Below, in pieces: positions 9,281-18,314 of a stretch of DNA of 64,000 nt. The stretch is from contig JBLHZY010000006.1 in assembly GCA_047631555.1 (NCBI GenBank), positions 75,312 to 139,311 of the forward strand, written 5' to 3'. Under the pieces are notes generated by a model that saw only the letters and a list, made by a program, of their open reading frames with translations, had not been told where the DNA came from and did no database searches. Source of the DNA: JBLHZY01 sp047631555. GTDB lineage: Bacteria > Pseudomonadota > Alphaproteobacteria > Rhodobacterales > Rhodobacteraceae. The position numbers were made by a program, and so were the translations under genes. The first letter of the stretch is position 1. Each line of letters starts with the position of its first letter.

Positions 9281-9892
9281 CTAGATCACCAATGCTTTGA
9301 TGCCGGATACATGGGCGGGTGCGGCGGCCAGGCTGTCAGCCGTGAGGGCGCTTAGCGTCTCGTTCATTGCGTCGGGTTCAACGATCCGATCAATCAGCCC
9401 AAAGGAAAGCGCTTCTTGGGCTGTGACTTTCTGCCCCGCCATCAAAATCAGCTTGGTGCGCGAGGGCCCGATGAGGGCGCTCATCCGCGCTGGATCAGAG
9501 GGTTGGGGCAAAAAGCCGAGCTTCATCACAGGATAGAAAAACTTTGCCGTTGGCACCGCGATACGCAGATCGCAAGCCAGCGCCATGCCGAATGCGCCGC
9601 CTGCCAGCGTTCCGTTGAGCGCAGCAATCGTTAGGCAGGGCAGATCAGCAAGTGCACCGGAAAGCCGCTCCCATGTAGGCGAAACAGCAAGGCCCTTGGG
9701 CGCTTGTTCCAGATCGGCCCCAGCGGAGAAAACCTTGCCCTCGCCGCGCAGGACAAAGGCATTTGCTTCACCTTTGGCTGCGATGGCGAAATCGGCCAGA
9801 TCGCCAAGCATCTCTTCGGTCAGCGAGTTGGCCTTTTGCGGGCGATCAATCCATGCGGTCCAAAGCGGGCCGTCTTTTTTTGTTCGGATCAT
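9281..9892 (-). CDS. Enoyl-CoA hydratase/isomerase family protein
   Basis: A 203-residue crotonase-fold protein. The oxyanion-hole segments are visible: VFSAGADLEQ and LNGTLAGGAFGMALACDLRIA, followed by FFYPVMKLGFLPQPS. At 203 residues it is shorter than a typical 255-260-residue hydratase and lacks much of the C-terminal helical domain, so the exact activity is open. It overlaps the upstream SDR gene by four bases (ATGA), which suggests coupled translation. Confidence 0.87.
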   Translation of the reverse strand: MIRTKKDGPLWTAWIDRPQKANSLTEEMLGDLADFAIAAKGEANAFVLRGEGKVFSAGADLEQAPKGLAVSPTWERLSGALADLPCLTIAALNGTLAGGAFGMALACDLRIAVPTAKFFYPVMKLGFLPQPSDPARMSALIGPSRTKLILMAGQKVTAQEALSFGLIDRIVEPDAMNETLSALTADSLAAAPAHVSGIKALVI

Positions 9893-10659
9893 GAGGAAAG
9901 CCCTAGCACGGCGCGGATGCTTTCATCGCGCAGGCTGATCTCTTGGCCAAGATAGGCATCGCTTTTTGAGCACGCCATCCAAGCGAGCGCCTTGGCGGGC
10001 CATTCTGGCGGAATATGGTCTTCCCACTCCAAGTTTGAGACCGGATTGAGCGCAGAGACTTTGATCTCGCGCTGCATCTTTGTGGCCACTGTTCCCGGCG
10101 AGAGGCCTATCGCGCGGATACCATTTGCGCGCTCTTCAAGATCAAGCATGCGGGTCAGCATCGCGGCCCCGGCTTTGGAGCTGCAATAATGGCTCCATGC
10201 TTCCATTGGGCCATGTGCCGCGCCAGACGAGACCGTAAGAACTGAGCCGCCGCCAGCGGCTTTCATGATCGGCAGGGCGGCGCGCATTCCGTAGTAGACG
10301 CCTTTGAGATTGATATCGATCGCATGGCTCCAGCTTTCGGGATCAGAAATGGAAAGATGCGAGATCGGCTCAATCACACCTGCGTTATTGATCAACACAT
10401 CAAGCCCGCCAAAGGTCTTGGCGGCCTCATTTATCGCCGCCTCGACATCGGCGTATTTGGAGACGTCGCAAGGGATGGCAATGGCGCGCTTGGCCCCGGT
10501 TTCTTCGTTGATTTTCGCGGCCAAAGCGCTGATCGCATCATTGCTGCGCGCACAAAGAGCAACATTCGCGCCCGCCTGTGCAAAGATATGCGCTGCTGCC
10601 TCGCCAATGCCACGGCTCGCGCCCGTGATCAGAACTGTTTTTCCCTGCAACTCATCCAT
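9889..10659 (-). CDS. Short-chain dehydrogenase/reductase
   Basis: A 256-residue classical SDR. The cofactor motif TGASRGIGEAA is near the N-terminus, NNAG lies in the middle, the catalytic serine is in TVSSGAAHG, and the YxxxK pair is in YCSSK. An asparagine-containing ALPIMKAAGGGSVL strand is also typical. The glycine-rich loop and following basic position fit NADP(H) preference, though that is inference. It is the first gene of the minus-strand trio with the hydratase and the flavoprotein. The substrate is unknown. Confidence 0.92.
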   Translation of the reverse strand: MDELQGKTVLITGASRGIGEAAAHIFAQAGANVALCARSNDAISALAAKINEETGAKRAIAIPCDVSKYADVEAAINEAAKTFGGLDVLINNAGVIEPISHLSISDPESWSHAIDINLKGVYYGMRAALPIMKAAGGGSVLTVSSGAAHGPMEAWSHYCSSKAGAAMLTRMLDLEERANGIRAIGLSPGTVATKMQREIKVSALNPVSNLEWEDHIPPEWPAKALAWMACSKSDAYLGQEISLRDESIRAVLGLSS

Positions 10660-10780
10660 ATCGATACCCTCTCAGCATGTGTTTCGCGCAGAAGCTAAAC
10701 CTTGCCTGCACGATGCACCAGCCCTTGACCCGGTCGCGCTGGCGAAAGACACTGTCGCCAACCAATTTGAGGAATAAATT

Positions 10781-12298
10781 ATGTCGTATCTTGTTCGTAT
10801 TTCGCTTTGCTCCGCCCTTGCTCTTGGCGCTGCCTCCACCGCTTTCGCCGATATTGAACCGCAGGATGTTTGGGACGTCTGGCAAGAACAGTTCGCCCAT
10901 ACCGGCCAGACGCTTACCACCGGCTCTGTTGAGGCCAAGCGCAAGCTGCTCACCATCCGCGATATATCCACCGTGATGGAAAGCGAAACGAACCGGACAA
11001 CAATGCAACTTGAGCAGATTGAAATGCGCGCTCTTCGCGGCGGCAAGGTTGAGATCATCTTCTCGCCGCAGATCACGCTAAGCTCGATGAACACCCTCGA
11101 TGATGATAACAGCGCACAGATGCAGGGCACGATCTCGCTTGGCGAGCATCGCATGATTGCTTCGGGCGATCCCGAGCAGATCAGCTATGAGATCGAAGCC
11201 AGCACAATTTCCATCGATACGAACAATAGCATTGATAATGGCGTGGCCTCGGTCGTGGATATGGACGTAACGCTTGAGGGCGTGACAGGCGTTTATGAAA
11301 CCGCCCCCATCAAAGACGGAATGCTGCCCGCGCATTTCGATATTTTGATTGCGAAATACTCGGCGACTGCTGTCTCCACGGTAAAGGCCAAAGATACATT
11401 CAAGCTCGTCGGCGCTCTGGCTGATTACAAGGTTTTTGGGGATATTCAGTTTCCGCAAGATAGCGCTGCGGGCGGCGTTGGTGGCTGGCTTGGTGCAGGC
11501 GCGATCATGGATGCAAAGGCCTCAACGGGCGCAGGCAGCTTTGATTTTGAAGCCGATGCCGGGGCGAAATCTGCGCAAGGAACATTCGCCGTTGCGAGCA
11601 GCACGGTTGGCATTGTTATGTCAGACGATAGCATTGCTTATAGCGGCGATGTTCAGGGCATAAGTTTTACCGCCAAAGGCCCGCGCATTCCTGTTCCTGA
11701 GGTTTCTGGGGCGCTTGCGCAATATCGTTTTGGCTTAAGCATGCCAGTTAAGCCGAGCTCGGAGCCAAAGGATTTTTCGCTCGACATCGGGCTTGAGGAT
11801 TTCACGCTTGGTGAAGATGTCTGGGCGCTCTTTGATCCAAGCAAAGGCCTGCCGCGCGATCCTGTGCAGCTTGATTTGGCGCTCAGCGGGAAGGGCAATT
11901 GGCTGGTCGATATCTTTGATCCAGAGGTCGTAAAAGATGCGGGCCAAAAAAGACAAGCGCCCGGCGCACTTCAAGATTTCGCGATTGATCGCCTCAAGCT
12001 CGCTGTCGCTGGCGCCCTGCTTACTGGCAGCGGCACCGCGACGTTCAATCCAGACGTAAAGCCCAAAGGCCGCGGCTTTCCGATCCCAGATGGCACCCTC
12101 AATCTCGCCCTTACCGGCGGCTATGGGCTCATGGGTAAATTGACCGAAATCGGCCTCTTGCCTGCGGATCAGGCAATGGGGGCGCAGATGATGCTTGGGC
12201 TTTTCACCAAACCAGGTACTGAGCCTGACAGCCTAACAACAGAGCTAAAATCGACATCCGATGGCGCTTTGTATGCCAATGGTCAGCGGTTCAAATAG
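10781..12298 (+). CDS. DUF2125 domain protein, exported
   Basis: A 505-residue protein with an N-terminal signal peptide (MSYLVRISLCSALALGAASTAFA). The rest is a long, strand-rich sequence without cysteines or catalytic motifs, with several stretches of the form (I/L)xLxLxG typical of DUF2125 and AsmA-like envelope proteins. The family is conserved in Rhodobacterales and has no assigned function. Its start is divergent from the SDR operon, with about 120 bases between them for promoters. Confidence 0.8.
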   Translation: MSYLVRISLCSALALGAASTAFADIEPQDVWDVWQEQFAHTGQTLTTGSVEAKRKLLTIRDISTVMESETNRTTMQLEQIEMRALRGGKVEIIFSPQITLSSMNTLDDDNSAQMQGTISLGEHRMIASGDPEQISYEIEASTISIDTNNSIDNGVASVVDMDVTLEGVTGVYETAPIKDGMLPAHFDILIAKYSATAVSTVKAKDTFKLVGALADYKVFGDIQFPQDSAAGGVGGWLGAGAIMDAKASTGAGSFDFEADAGAKSAQGTFAVASSTVGIVMSDDSIAYSGDVQGISFTAKGPRIPVPEVSGALAQYRFGLSMPVKPSSEPKDFSLDIGLEDFTLGEDVWALFDPSKGLPRDPVQLDLALSGKGNWLVDIFDPEVVKDAGQKRQAPGALQDFAIDRLKLAVAGALLTGSGTATFNPDVKPKGRGFPIPDGTLNLALTGGYGLMGKLTEIGLLPADQAMGAQMMLGLFTKPGTEPDSLTTELKSTSDGALYANGQRFK

Positions 12299-12352
12299 GC
12301 CTCTTGCTTGCGCATTACGTTGCGCGCGCTTACCTGACAACACACAAACGAT

Positions 12353-12369
12353 GCGGCCCTTGCGGCCGC
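12353..12369 (+). terminator. Possible terminator hairpin after the DUF2125 gene
   Basis: Inverted repeat gcggcc / ggccgc with a 5-base loop, 55 bases after the stop. There is no strong T run behind it (gtcattt), so termination efficiency is doubtful. Confidence 0.4.
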
Positions 12370-12397
12370 GTCATTTCCATTGAAAAGGCCGCCTCGA

Positions 12398-13744
12398 ATG
12401 AGCAAATCCCTCTTAGATCTGACCCAAGCGCTTTTGGATGCGGCCAAGCGCGCCGGGGCCGAAAGCGCCGATGCGATTGCTGTTGAGGGGACCTCGATTT
12501 CAATCGATGTGCTTGGCGGCAAGCTTGAGCATGCTGAGCGCTCTGAGGGGATTGATATCGGGCTGCGGGTTTTGATCGGGCAAAAGCAGGCCTGCGTTTC
12601 GGCCTCTGACACATCGCCCAGCACGATCGCGACAATGGCTGAGCGCGCGGTTGCTATGGCGCAAACGGCCCCTTCTGATCCCTCCGTAGGGCTTGCTGAT
12701 CCTGCCGAATTGGCACGCGATTGGGACGCTGCGGCGCTTGAGCTGCACGACCCAACGGCTGAGCCGGACGCCGCTGCTTTGCAAGAAGATGCGACCCGCG
12801 CTGAGGCGGCCGCGCTTGGCTATGAGGGGATATCGACCGTTCAATCCGCCTCGGCCGGGTATTCTGCGCGCAAGCTGCATCTTATGGGATCAAACGGGTT
12901 TTCCGGCGGCTATGCGCGCACGGATCGCGGGCTTTCTTGCGTTGCGATCACCGGGACGGGCGCCGGAATGGAGCGCGATTATTTTGGCGAAAGCCGCATT
13001 TTTCAGGCCGATCTGCCAAGCCCAGAAGAGGTTGGCCGGATCGCCGCTGAGCGCACCTTGGCCCGTGCAGGCGCGCGTAAGCCGAAAACCGGCGCTTTCC
13101 CTGTTTTGTTTGACGAGCGCATTTCGTCGGGACTGATCGGGCATCTTTTGGCCGCGATCAACGGCACAGCGATTGCGCGCGGCGCAAGCTGGCTGCGCGA
13201 TGCAATGGACGAGCAAGTGCTGCCCTCGGGCCTTTCCATCATTGAGGATCCGCATCGTGCGCGCACCAGTGGTTCGCGCCCGTTTGACGGAGAAGGCCTA
13301 CCAACCTCCAAGCGGATGATTGTTGAGGATGGTGTTCTGCGCAGCTTCACGCTTGATCTTGCCACAGCGCGCAAACTTGGCCTCAAGAGCACCTCAAATG
13401 CATCGCGCGGAACCTCTTCGCCGCCCTCGCCCAGCGTAAGCAATATTGCCCTGACCCAAGGCGATGCCAGCCGCGATGATCTGATTGCGCAGATGGGCAC
13501 CGGGCTGCTTGTGACCTCAATGCTTGGCTCCTCGATCAATCCCAGTACGGGCGATTATTCGCGCGGCGCATCTGGTTTTTGGATCGAGAACGGCGAGATC
13601 GCCTATGCGGTCAATGAATGCACAATCGCAGGCAATCTGCGCGATATGCTGCGAACCATCGTGCCCGCAAATGATGCGCGCCGCCATCTTAGCCGCGTCG
13701 TGCCATCGCTTTTGGTTGAGGGGCTTACCCTTGCCGGAGAATGA
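12398..13744 (+). CDS. pmbA: TldD/PmbA family metallopeptidase-like protein
   Basis: A 448-residue protein of PmbA (TldE) length. Start taken at ATG 12398 (MSKSLLDLTQALLDAA). Family features are an N-terminal domain with SISIDVLGGKLEHAERSE, the central GSRPFDGEGLPTSKRMIVEDGVL, and the C-terminal GASGFWIENGEIAYAVNECTIAGNL. In the known TldD/TldE pair, TldD carries the metal-binding HExxxH helix; no such motif is evident here, so this is the PmbA/TldE-like partner. The pair processes peptides in antibiotic maturation and CcdA turnover. It overlaps the next gene by 14 bases. Confidence 0.9.
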   Translation: MSKSLLDLTQALLDAAKRAGAESADAIAVEGTSISIDVLGGKLEHAERSEGIDIGLRVLIGQKQACVSASDTSPSTIATMAERAVAMAQTAPSDPSVGLADPAELARDWDAAALELHDPTAEPDAAALQEDATRAEAAALGYEGISTVQSASAGYSARKLHLMGSNGFSGGYARTDRGLSCVAITGTGAGMERDYFGESRIFQADLPSPEEVGRIAAERTLARAGARKPKTGAFPVLFDERISSGLIGHLLAAINGTAIARGASWLRDAMDEQVLPSGLSIIEDPHRARTSGSRPFDGEGLPTSKRMIVEDGVLRSFTLDLATARKLGLKSTSNASRGTSSPPSPSVSNIALTQGDASRDDLIAQMGTGLLVTSMLGSSINPSTGDYSRGASGFWIENGEIAYAVNECTIAGNLRDMLRTIVPANDARRHLSRVVPSLLVEGLTLAGE

Positions 13745-14525
13745 TCTTTCCCTGCTGATTGAGGCTGCCAAAGAAGCGGGCGACATCGCCCAAAGTTTTT
13801 GGCAGGCTGATCCTCAAATTTGGGAGAAGCCCGGCGATCAGGGGCCCGTAACAGAGGCTGATTTGGCCGTGAATACCATGCTCGCCCGCGATTTGCGCGC
13901 CGCGCGCCCGGGCTATGGTTGGCTCTCCGAGGAAACTGAGGATGATGCGGCACGCCTTGCTGCGGAGCATGTGTTTATCATCGATCCGATTGACGGCACA
14001 CGGGCGTTTATCGCAGGCGAGGATCACTGGTCTCACTCGCTGGCGATTGCACGCAACGGCGTTGTTACGGCGGCGGTTGTGTACCTTCCTGTGCTTGGCA
14101 AGATGTATGGCGCATCGCTGGGCGGCGGCGCGACATTGAATGACGCCCCGATGCGCGCCTCCGTTCGCACAAGCGCAGATGGCGCAACCGTCCTTGGGGC
14201 CAAGCCGAATTTTGATACTGCGCGTTGGCCCGGCGGCATGCCCGATCTGCGCCGGCATTTTCGCCCATCCTTGGCCTATCGCATGGCGCTTGTGGCCGAG
14301 GGGCGGTTTGATGCGATGATCTCGCTGCGCGACACATGGGAATGGGATGTGGCAGCGGGCGCATTGCTTGTTGGCGAGGCAGGCGCTGCTGTTTCTGATC
14401 GTTTTGGCGCGCCTGTTTTGTTTAACAATACCCATCCGGCGCTGAGCGGAATGCTTGCGGGCGGCAAGGGCGTTCATCGCGAAATGGCGCAGCGCTTAGC
14501 GCCCCAAACGGGCCAATCCTCTTAG
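13731..14525 (+). CDS. Inositol monophosphatase family protein, CysQ-like
   Basis: A 264-residue phosphatase with a probable TTG start inside the end of pmbA (first residues MPENDLSLLIEAAKEAG); no ATG gives a sensible N-terminus. Metal-binding motifs of the IMPase superfamily are all present: the WLSEETEDD glutamate, DPIDGTRAFI, and WEWDVAAGALLVGEAG. The CysQ relatives hydrolyse 3'-phosphoadenosine 5'-phosphate, and the DQGPVTEAD segment fits that group, but an inositol- or histidinol-phosphatase role cannot be ruled out. Confidence 0.88.
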   Translation: MPENDLSLLIEAAKEAGDIAQSFWQADPQIWEKPGDQGPVTEADLAVNTMLARDLRAARPGYGWLSEETEDDAARLAAEHVFIIDPIDGTRAFIAGEDHWSHSLAIARNGVVTAAVVYLPVLGKMYGASLGGGATLNDAPMRASVRTSADGATVLGAKPNFDTARWPGGMPDLRRHFRPSLAYRMALVAEGRFDAMISLRDTWEWDVAAGALLVGEAGAAVSDRFGAPVLFNNTHPALSGMLAGGKGVHREMAQRLAPQTGQSS

Positions 14526-14614
14526 CCGCGCCCCTTTCCCCTTGCTTGACCACGCCCCCCTATGCTCTAGGCTGGCACCAACGACGAAAATTCGCCAATT
14601 TGGAGGCCTTACCA

Positions 14615-14857
14615 ATGACCCAACGTTTGCATTTCGTATTTGGCGGTGAGCTTGTCGATCCGGGCCAAAACACGTTCAAAAACGTTGACGACATCCACAT
14701 GGTTGGCGTCTACCCCAATTACGCAAGCGCTTATGATGCTTGGAAATCCGAGGCGCAGCGCACCGTTGATAACGCGCATATGCGCTATTTCATCGCCCAT
14801 TTGCATCGCCTGCAAGATGAAGAAGCCTCCGCCTCGCCCACCGAAGAATTGGGCTGA
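14615..14857 (+). CDS. DUF4170 protein
   Basis: An 80-residue protein beginning MTQRLHFVFGGEL at an ATG preceded by TGGAGG. The body has the conserved VDDIHMVGVYPNYASAYDAW and the helix AHMRYFIAHLHRL. The family is alphaproteobacterial and small, of unknown function. Its fixed place in front of the KdtA-like and lpxK genes suggests a link to lipid A/Kdo assembly, which is inference from neighbourhood. Confidence 0.85.
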   Translation: MTQRLHFVFGGELVDPGQNTFKNVDDIHMVGVYPNYASAYDAWKSEAQRTVDNAHMRYFIAHLHRLQDEEASASPTEELG

Positions 14858-14884
14858 TCCCAGCAGCGGAGCTATGACCGGGCC

Positions 14885-16174
14885 ATGCCCTCATCCCTTG
14901 CTCTTTCCTTTTACCTTTCCGTTCTGGCGCGCAGGCGTTTGGGGCGGCTTGGCGCATCGCTTCGCCCAGCGCGCGCGCTGGTTGATAAGGCCGATACGGC
15001 CGCGCGCAAAGGCAATTACCCCGAGAAGCCGCGCAGCGATGGCCCGCTGATCTGGGTTCATACGGCGCAGAGCGCGAGCCTTGCCCCGGTTGCCGAAATG
15101 ATCACTGCGATGGCGGATCAGCGCCCCGAGCTGCGCTTCTTGATCACTGTGGCAAATGCGACGGATTCAAAGATCGCAAACCTACATTTGCCCGCCAATA
15201 CGATCATCATCCCGACGCCCGATGATACGCGCCTTGCTTGCGCGCGCTTTTGCATCCATTGGGCGCCGGATTTGGCGATTTGGATCGGGCTTGATCTGCG
15301 CCCGTCGCTCATTTGCGAGGCGGCGGAGCGCGCCATTCCTTTGTTTTCAATTGATGGTCCGAGGGCCAATGACAGTGCGCCTGTTTGGCGATGGCTTCCC
15401 GGTATGCGGCGCGCGCTTTTGGCCCGTTTTCAGCGAACCCTTGTTGGCGATCAAACCAGCTATACGCGCCGCCTTCGCCTTGGCGCGCCGTCCTGGGCGC
15501 TTGAAGAGGTTGGCTTTCTGGAACTCGGCGCGACAGCCCTTCCTTGCAATGAAAGCGAGCGCGCGGATATGACAGATCAGATCGGCGCGCGCCCGGTTTG
15601 GCTTGCTGCCGGGCTAAGCGAGGCCGAAGAGCACGATATTCTCGCAGCCCATCGCACGGCCATGCGTCGCGCGCATCGCCTTTTGCTCATCCTCGTCCCG
15701 CAAGACCCAAGCCGTGGGCCGCGCATCGCCCAGCGCGCGTCAGAACTGGGGCTTGTTCCTTTCATACGCTCTGCTGATGATGTGATTGAGGACGAATGCG
15801 CGGTCTATATTGCCGACACAGAAGATGAGATCGGGCTTTGGTATCGCATCGCGCCGGTAAGCTTTCTTGGCGGATCGCTGGCGGGGCAAAGCACGCATAA
15901 TCCCTATGAGGCGGCCGCTCTTGGCTCGGCCGTTGTGCATGGCCCCAATGTGGCACAATTTCGCAGCGCCTATTCCCGGCTTGCCGCTGCTGGGGCGACA
16001 ACGATGGTGCGCTCTGGGGCAGAATTGGCGCAGGCGATCGAGATGCTGCAAGCGCCGGACCGTGTCGCAGAGATCAACCTTGCGGCTTGGGAGGTTTGCT
16101 CATCCGGGGCCGATGTGGCCAATCGGATTACAGAGATTGCCTTTGCAACTTTAGACGCCAAGGAGGCCCGCTGA
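14885..16174 (+). CDS. KdtA/WaaA-like Kdo transferase with an atypical active-site loop
   Basis: A 429-residue GT30-like protein. An N-terminal hydrophobic segment (about residues 1-20) anchors it to the membrane. The C-terminal half shows family features: VSFLGGSLAGQSTHNPYEAAALGSAVVHGP. WaaA adds Kdo to lipid IVA on the inner membrane. The family loop is HAxSxGE, whose glutamate is the catalytic base; here the matching place reads WVHTAQSASLAP, with no glutamate. So the protein may be a diverged paralogue with another or lost activity. It overlaps lpxK by one base (TGATG). Confidence 0.8.
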   Translation: MPSSLALSFYLSVLARRRLGRLGASLRPARALVDKADTAARKGNYPEKPRSDGPLIWVHTAQSASLAPVAEMITAMADQRPELRFLITVANATDSKIANLHLPANTIIIPTPDDTRLACARFCIHWAPDLAIWIGLDLRPSLICEAAERAIPLFSIDGPRANDSAPVWRWLPGMRRALLARFQRTLVGDQTSYTRRLRLGAPSWALEEVGFLELGATALPCNESERADMTDQIGARPVWLAAGLSEAEEHDILAAHRTAMRRAHRLLLILVPQDPSRGPRIAQRASELGLVPFIRSADDVIEDECAVYIADTEDEIGLWYRIAPVSFLGGSLAGQSTHNPYEAAALGSAVVHGPNVAQFRSAYSRLAAAGATTMVRSGAELAQAIEMLQAPDRVAEINLAAWEVCSSGADVANRITEIAFATLDAKEAR

Positions 16175-17175
16175 TGCGCCCGCCATTATTCTGGCATAAC
16201 CGGCCCAACAAGCCCGGCTGGCAGGCCCGTATTTTGGCCCCCATTGGTGCGCTTTATGCCGCGGCCACTGCGCGGCGCGTTTTGCGCGATGGGATGCGGG
16301 CAAAGGTTCCGGTGATCTGTATTGGCAACATCAACGCAGGCGGAACAGGCAAGACGCCAACGGTAATCGCATTGATCGCGCGACTGCAAAGCTGGGGCTA
16401 TGCGCCGCACGTGGTTTCGCGCGGCTATGGCGGGCAAATGGAGGGGCCTGTTCAAGTTATCGAGCGCAGCCATAGCGCGCAGGACGTGGGCGACGAGCCG
16501 CTTTTGCTTTGCGCTTTTGCGCCTGTTTGGGTTGCCAAGGATCGCGCGGCGGGCGTTGGGGCGGCCGAGCGCGCGGGCGCGGATGTGATCCTCCTTGATG
16601 ACGGGTTTCAGAACCCTGCCGTGGCCAAAGACATCTCGATCATTGTTGTTGATGCGGCGCGCGGGTTTGGCAACGGGCGGGTGATCCCGGCCGGGCCATT
16701 GCGCGAACCCGTTGCGGCGGGCATGGCGCGCGGCGATATCACGCTGGCGATTGGCGGCGCGCGCGCGCAGCAGCAGTTTGATACGGTGCATGGTGGCTCA
16801 GTGAGCCTGCCTTTGATGCGCGGCGCTTTGCAGCCGCTTCAAACGGGGATGAATTGGCAAGGCCTGCAGGTTCTTGCCTTTGCCGGGATCGGCCACCCGG
16901 AGAAGTTTTTTGCAACGTTGCGGGGGCTTGGCGCAGAGGTCATTCGCGGTGAAGCGCTCGAAGATCACCAGCCCCTGAGTGACGCATTGATGAAGCGCCT
17001 GTCAATTGAGGCGCAAGCGCTTGGCGCGCAGCTTGTGACGACGGAGAAAGATGCCGTGCGCCTGCCGCAGGCCTTTCGCCAAGAGGTGCTCAGCGTACCT
17101 GTTCGGCTGGAAATTGAGGATTGGTCAGCAATGGATGCGCTGATGAATGCGGCCGGGATCGCGCCGAAAGCTTAG
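16174..17175 (+). CDS. lpxK: Tetraacyldisaccharide 4'-kinase
   Basis: A 333-residue protein starting MRPPLFWHNRPNKPG at the ATG overlapping the previous stop. The P-loop is GNINAGGTGKTPTV at about residues 48-61. Downstream are HVVSRGYGG, VILLDDGFQNPAV (DDGFQ is diagnostic of LpxK) and VTTEKDAVRLP. LpxK phosphorylates the 4' position of the lipid A disaccharide at the inner membrane. It is the last gene of the DUF4170-KdtA-lpxK group and ends convergent with the CoA-transferase gene, overlapping by four bases. Confidence 0.95.
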   Translation: MRPPLFWHNRPNKPGWQARILAPIGALYAAATARRVLRDGMRAKVPVICIGNINAGGTGKTPTVIALIARLQSWGYAPHVVSRGYGGQMEGPVQVIERSHSAQDVGDEPLLLCAFAPVWVAKDRAAGVGAAERAGADVILLDDGFQNPAVAKDISIIVVDAARGFGNGRVIPAGPLREPVAAGMARGDITLAIGGARAQQQFDTVHGGSVSLPLMRGALQPLQTGMNWQGLQVLAFAGIGHPEKFFATLRGLGAEVIRGEALEDHQPLSDALMKRLSIEAQALGAQLVTTEKDAVRLPQAFRQEVLSVPVRLEIEDWSAMDALMNAAGIAPKA

Positions 17176-18314
17176 GCTTTGGCGGCAAGCTCTGCGCGGA
17201 TTTCATCACCATGCTCGTCAAGCTTTGGCGAGGGGCGTTTGATCGCCATCTCGGCATTCGAAAACACGAAGGGCGCGCGCACCGTTGGTATGCCCTCAAG
17301 ATCAGTCCGGAGCCCGCGCGCAACGACTTGCGGATCAGCAAAGACCTCGGAGAAATCGTTGATCGGCCCCGCCGGAACGCCCTTTGCCTCGCATGCCTCG
17401 AGCAGTTCGGCCTTGGTCATGCGCATGGTCGCCTCGGTAAGGCGGCGGGTCATTTCCTCGCGATTTTCAAGGCGCGCGGGGTTGTTCAGGAATTCGGGCG
17501 CCCGCGCCATGTCTTCCAGATCAAGCAGCGCGCAGAGCCGCTGATACTGCGAGTCATTGCCTGTCGCGATGATGATATATCCATCCGCGCAATCAAAAAC
17601 CTGATAGGGGGTTAGGTTCTGATGGGCGTTGCCGATGCGCTGGGGCGCGGTGCCCGTTGTGAGGTAATTCATCCCCTGATTGGAGGTGATCGCAACGGCC
17701 ACATCTAGAAGCGCCAAATCAATATGCTGGCCCTCGCCTGTACTCTCGCGCAGGTGCATCGCGGCCAGAATGGCTGTGCTGGCATAAACGCCGGTAAAGA
17801 TATCCGTCACCGCCACGCCAACTTTTTGCGGCTGTCCAACCGGATGACCGGTTACCGACATCAGGCCCGACATGCCTTGGATAATGTAGTCATATCCGGC
17901 GCGGTGCGCATAGGGCCCCGTCTGGCCAAAGCCAGTGATCGAGCAATAGATCAGGCGCGGATTGATCGCCCGCAGGCTCTCATAATCGAGGCCATATTTT
18001 GCAAGCCCGCCGAATTTGAAGTTCTCGATCAAGACATCCGCATCCGCGATCAGATCGCGCACCAAGGCCTTCCCCTCTTCGGTGCGAAAATCGCAAGCGA
18101 TTGAGCGTTTGCCGCGATTGCAGGAGTGAAAGTAGCTGGCGCTGCGATCTTCATCGCGTTGCACAAAGGGCGGGCCCCACTGGCGCGTATCATCGCCAGC
18201 CGGGCTTTCGACTTTGATTACATCAGCGCCAAGATCCGCGAGCGTTTGACCTGCCCAAGGGCCTGCCAAAATCCGCGCGAGTTCAACAACTTTTACGCCA
18301 GAAAGCGGGGTCAT
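17172..18314 (-). CDS. CaiB/BaiF family CoA-transferase
   Basis: A 380-residue class III CoA-transferase. The N-terminal signature is GVKVVELARILAGPWAG, then LADLGADVIKVESPAGDDTR, and the catalytic aspartate region is AGYDYIIQGMSGLMSVTG. It also has ENFKFGGLAKYGLDY and GVPAGPINDFSEVFADPQV at the C-terminal side. Members move CoA between acyl-CoA donors and acids such as oxalate, carnitine or succinate; the substrate cannot be read from sequence. The stop abuts the dsbA-like start on the same strand. Confidence 0.9.
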   Translation of the reverse strand: MTPLSGVKVVELARILAGPWAGQTLADLGADVIKVESPAGDDTRQWGPPFVQRDEDRSASYFHSCNRGKRSIACDFRTEEGKALVRDLIADADVLIENFKFGGLAKYGLDYESLRAINPRLIYCSITGFGQTGPYAHRAGYDYIIQGMSGLMSVTGHPVGQPQKVGVAVTDIFTGVYASTAILAAMHLRESTGEGQHIDLALLDVAVAITSNQGMNYLTTGTAPQRIGNAHQNLTPYQVFDCADGYIIIATGNDSQYQRLCALLDLEDMARAPEFLNNPARLENREEMTRRLTEATMRMTKAELLEACEAKGVPAGPINDFSEVFADPQVVARGLRTDLEGIPTVRAPFVFSNAEMAIKRPSPKLDEHGDEIRAELAAKA

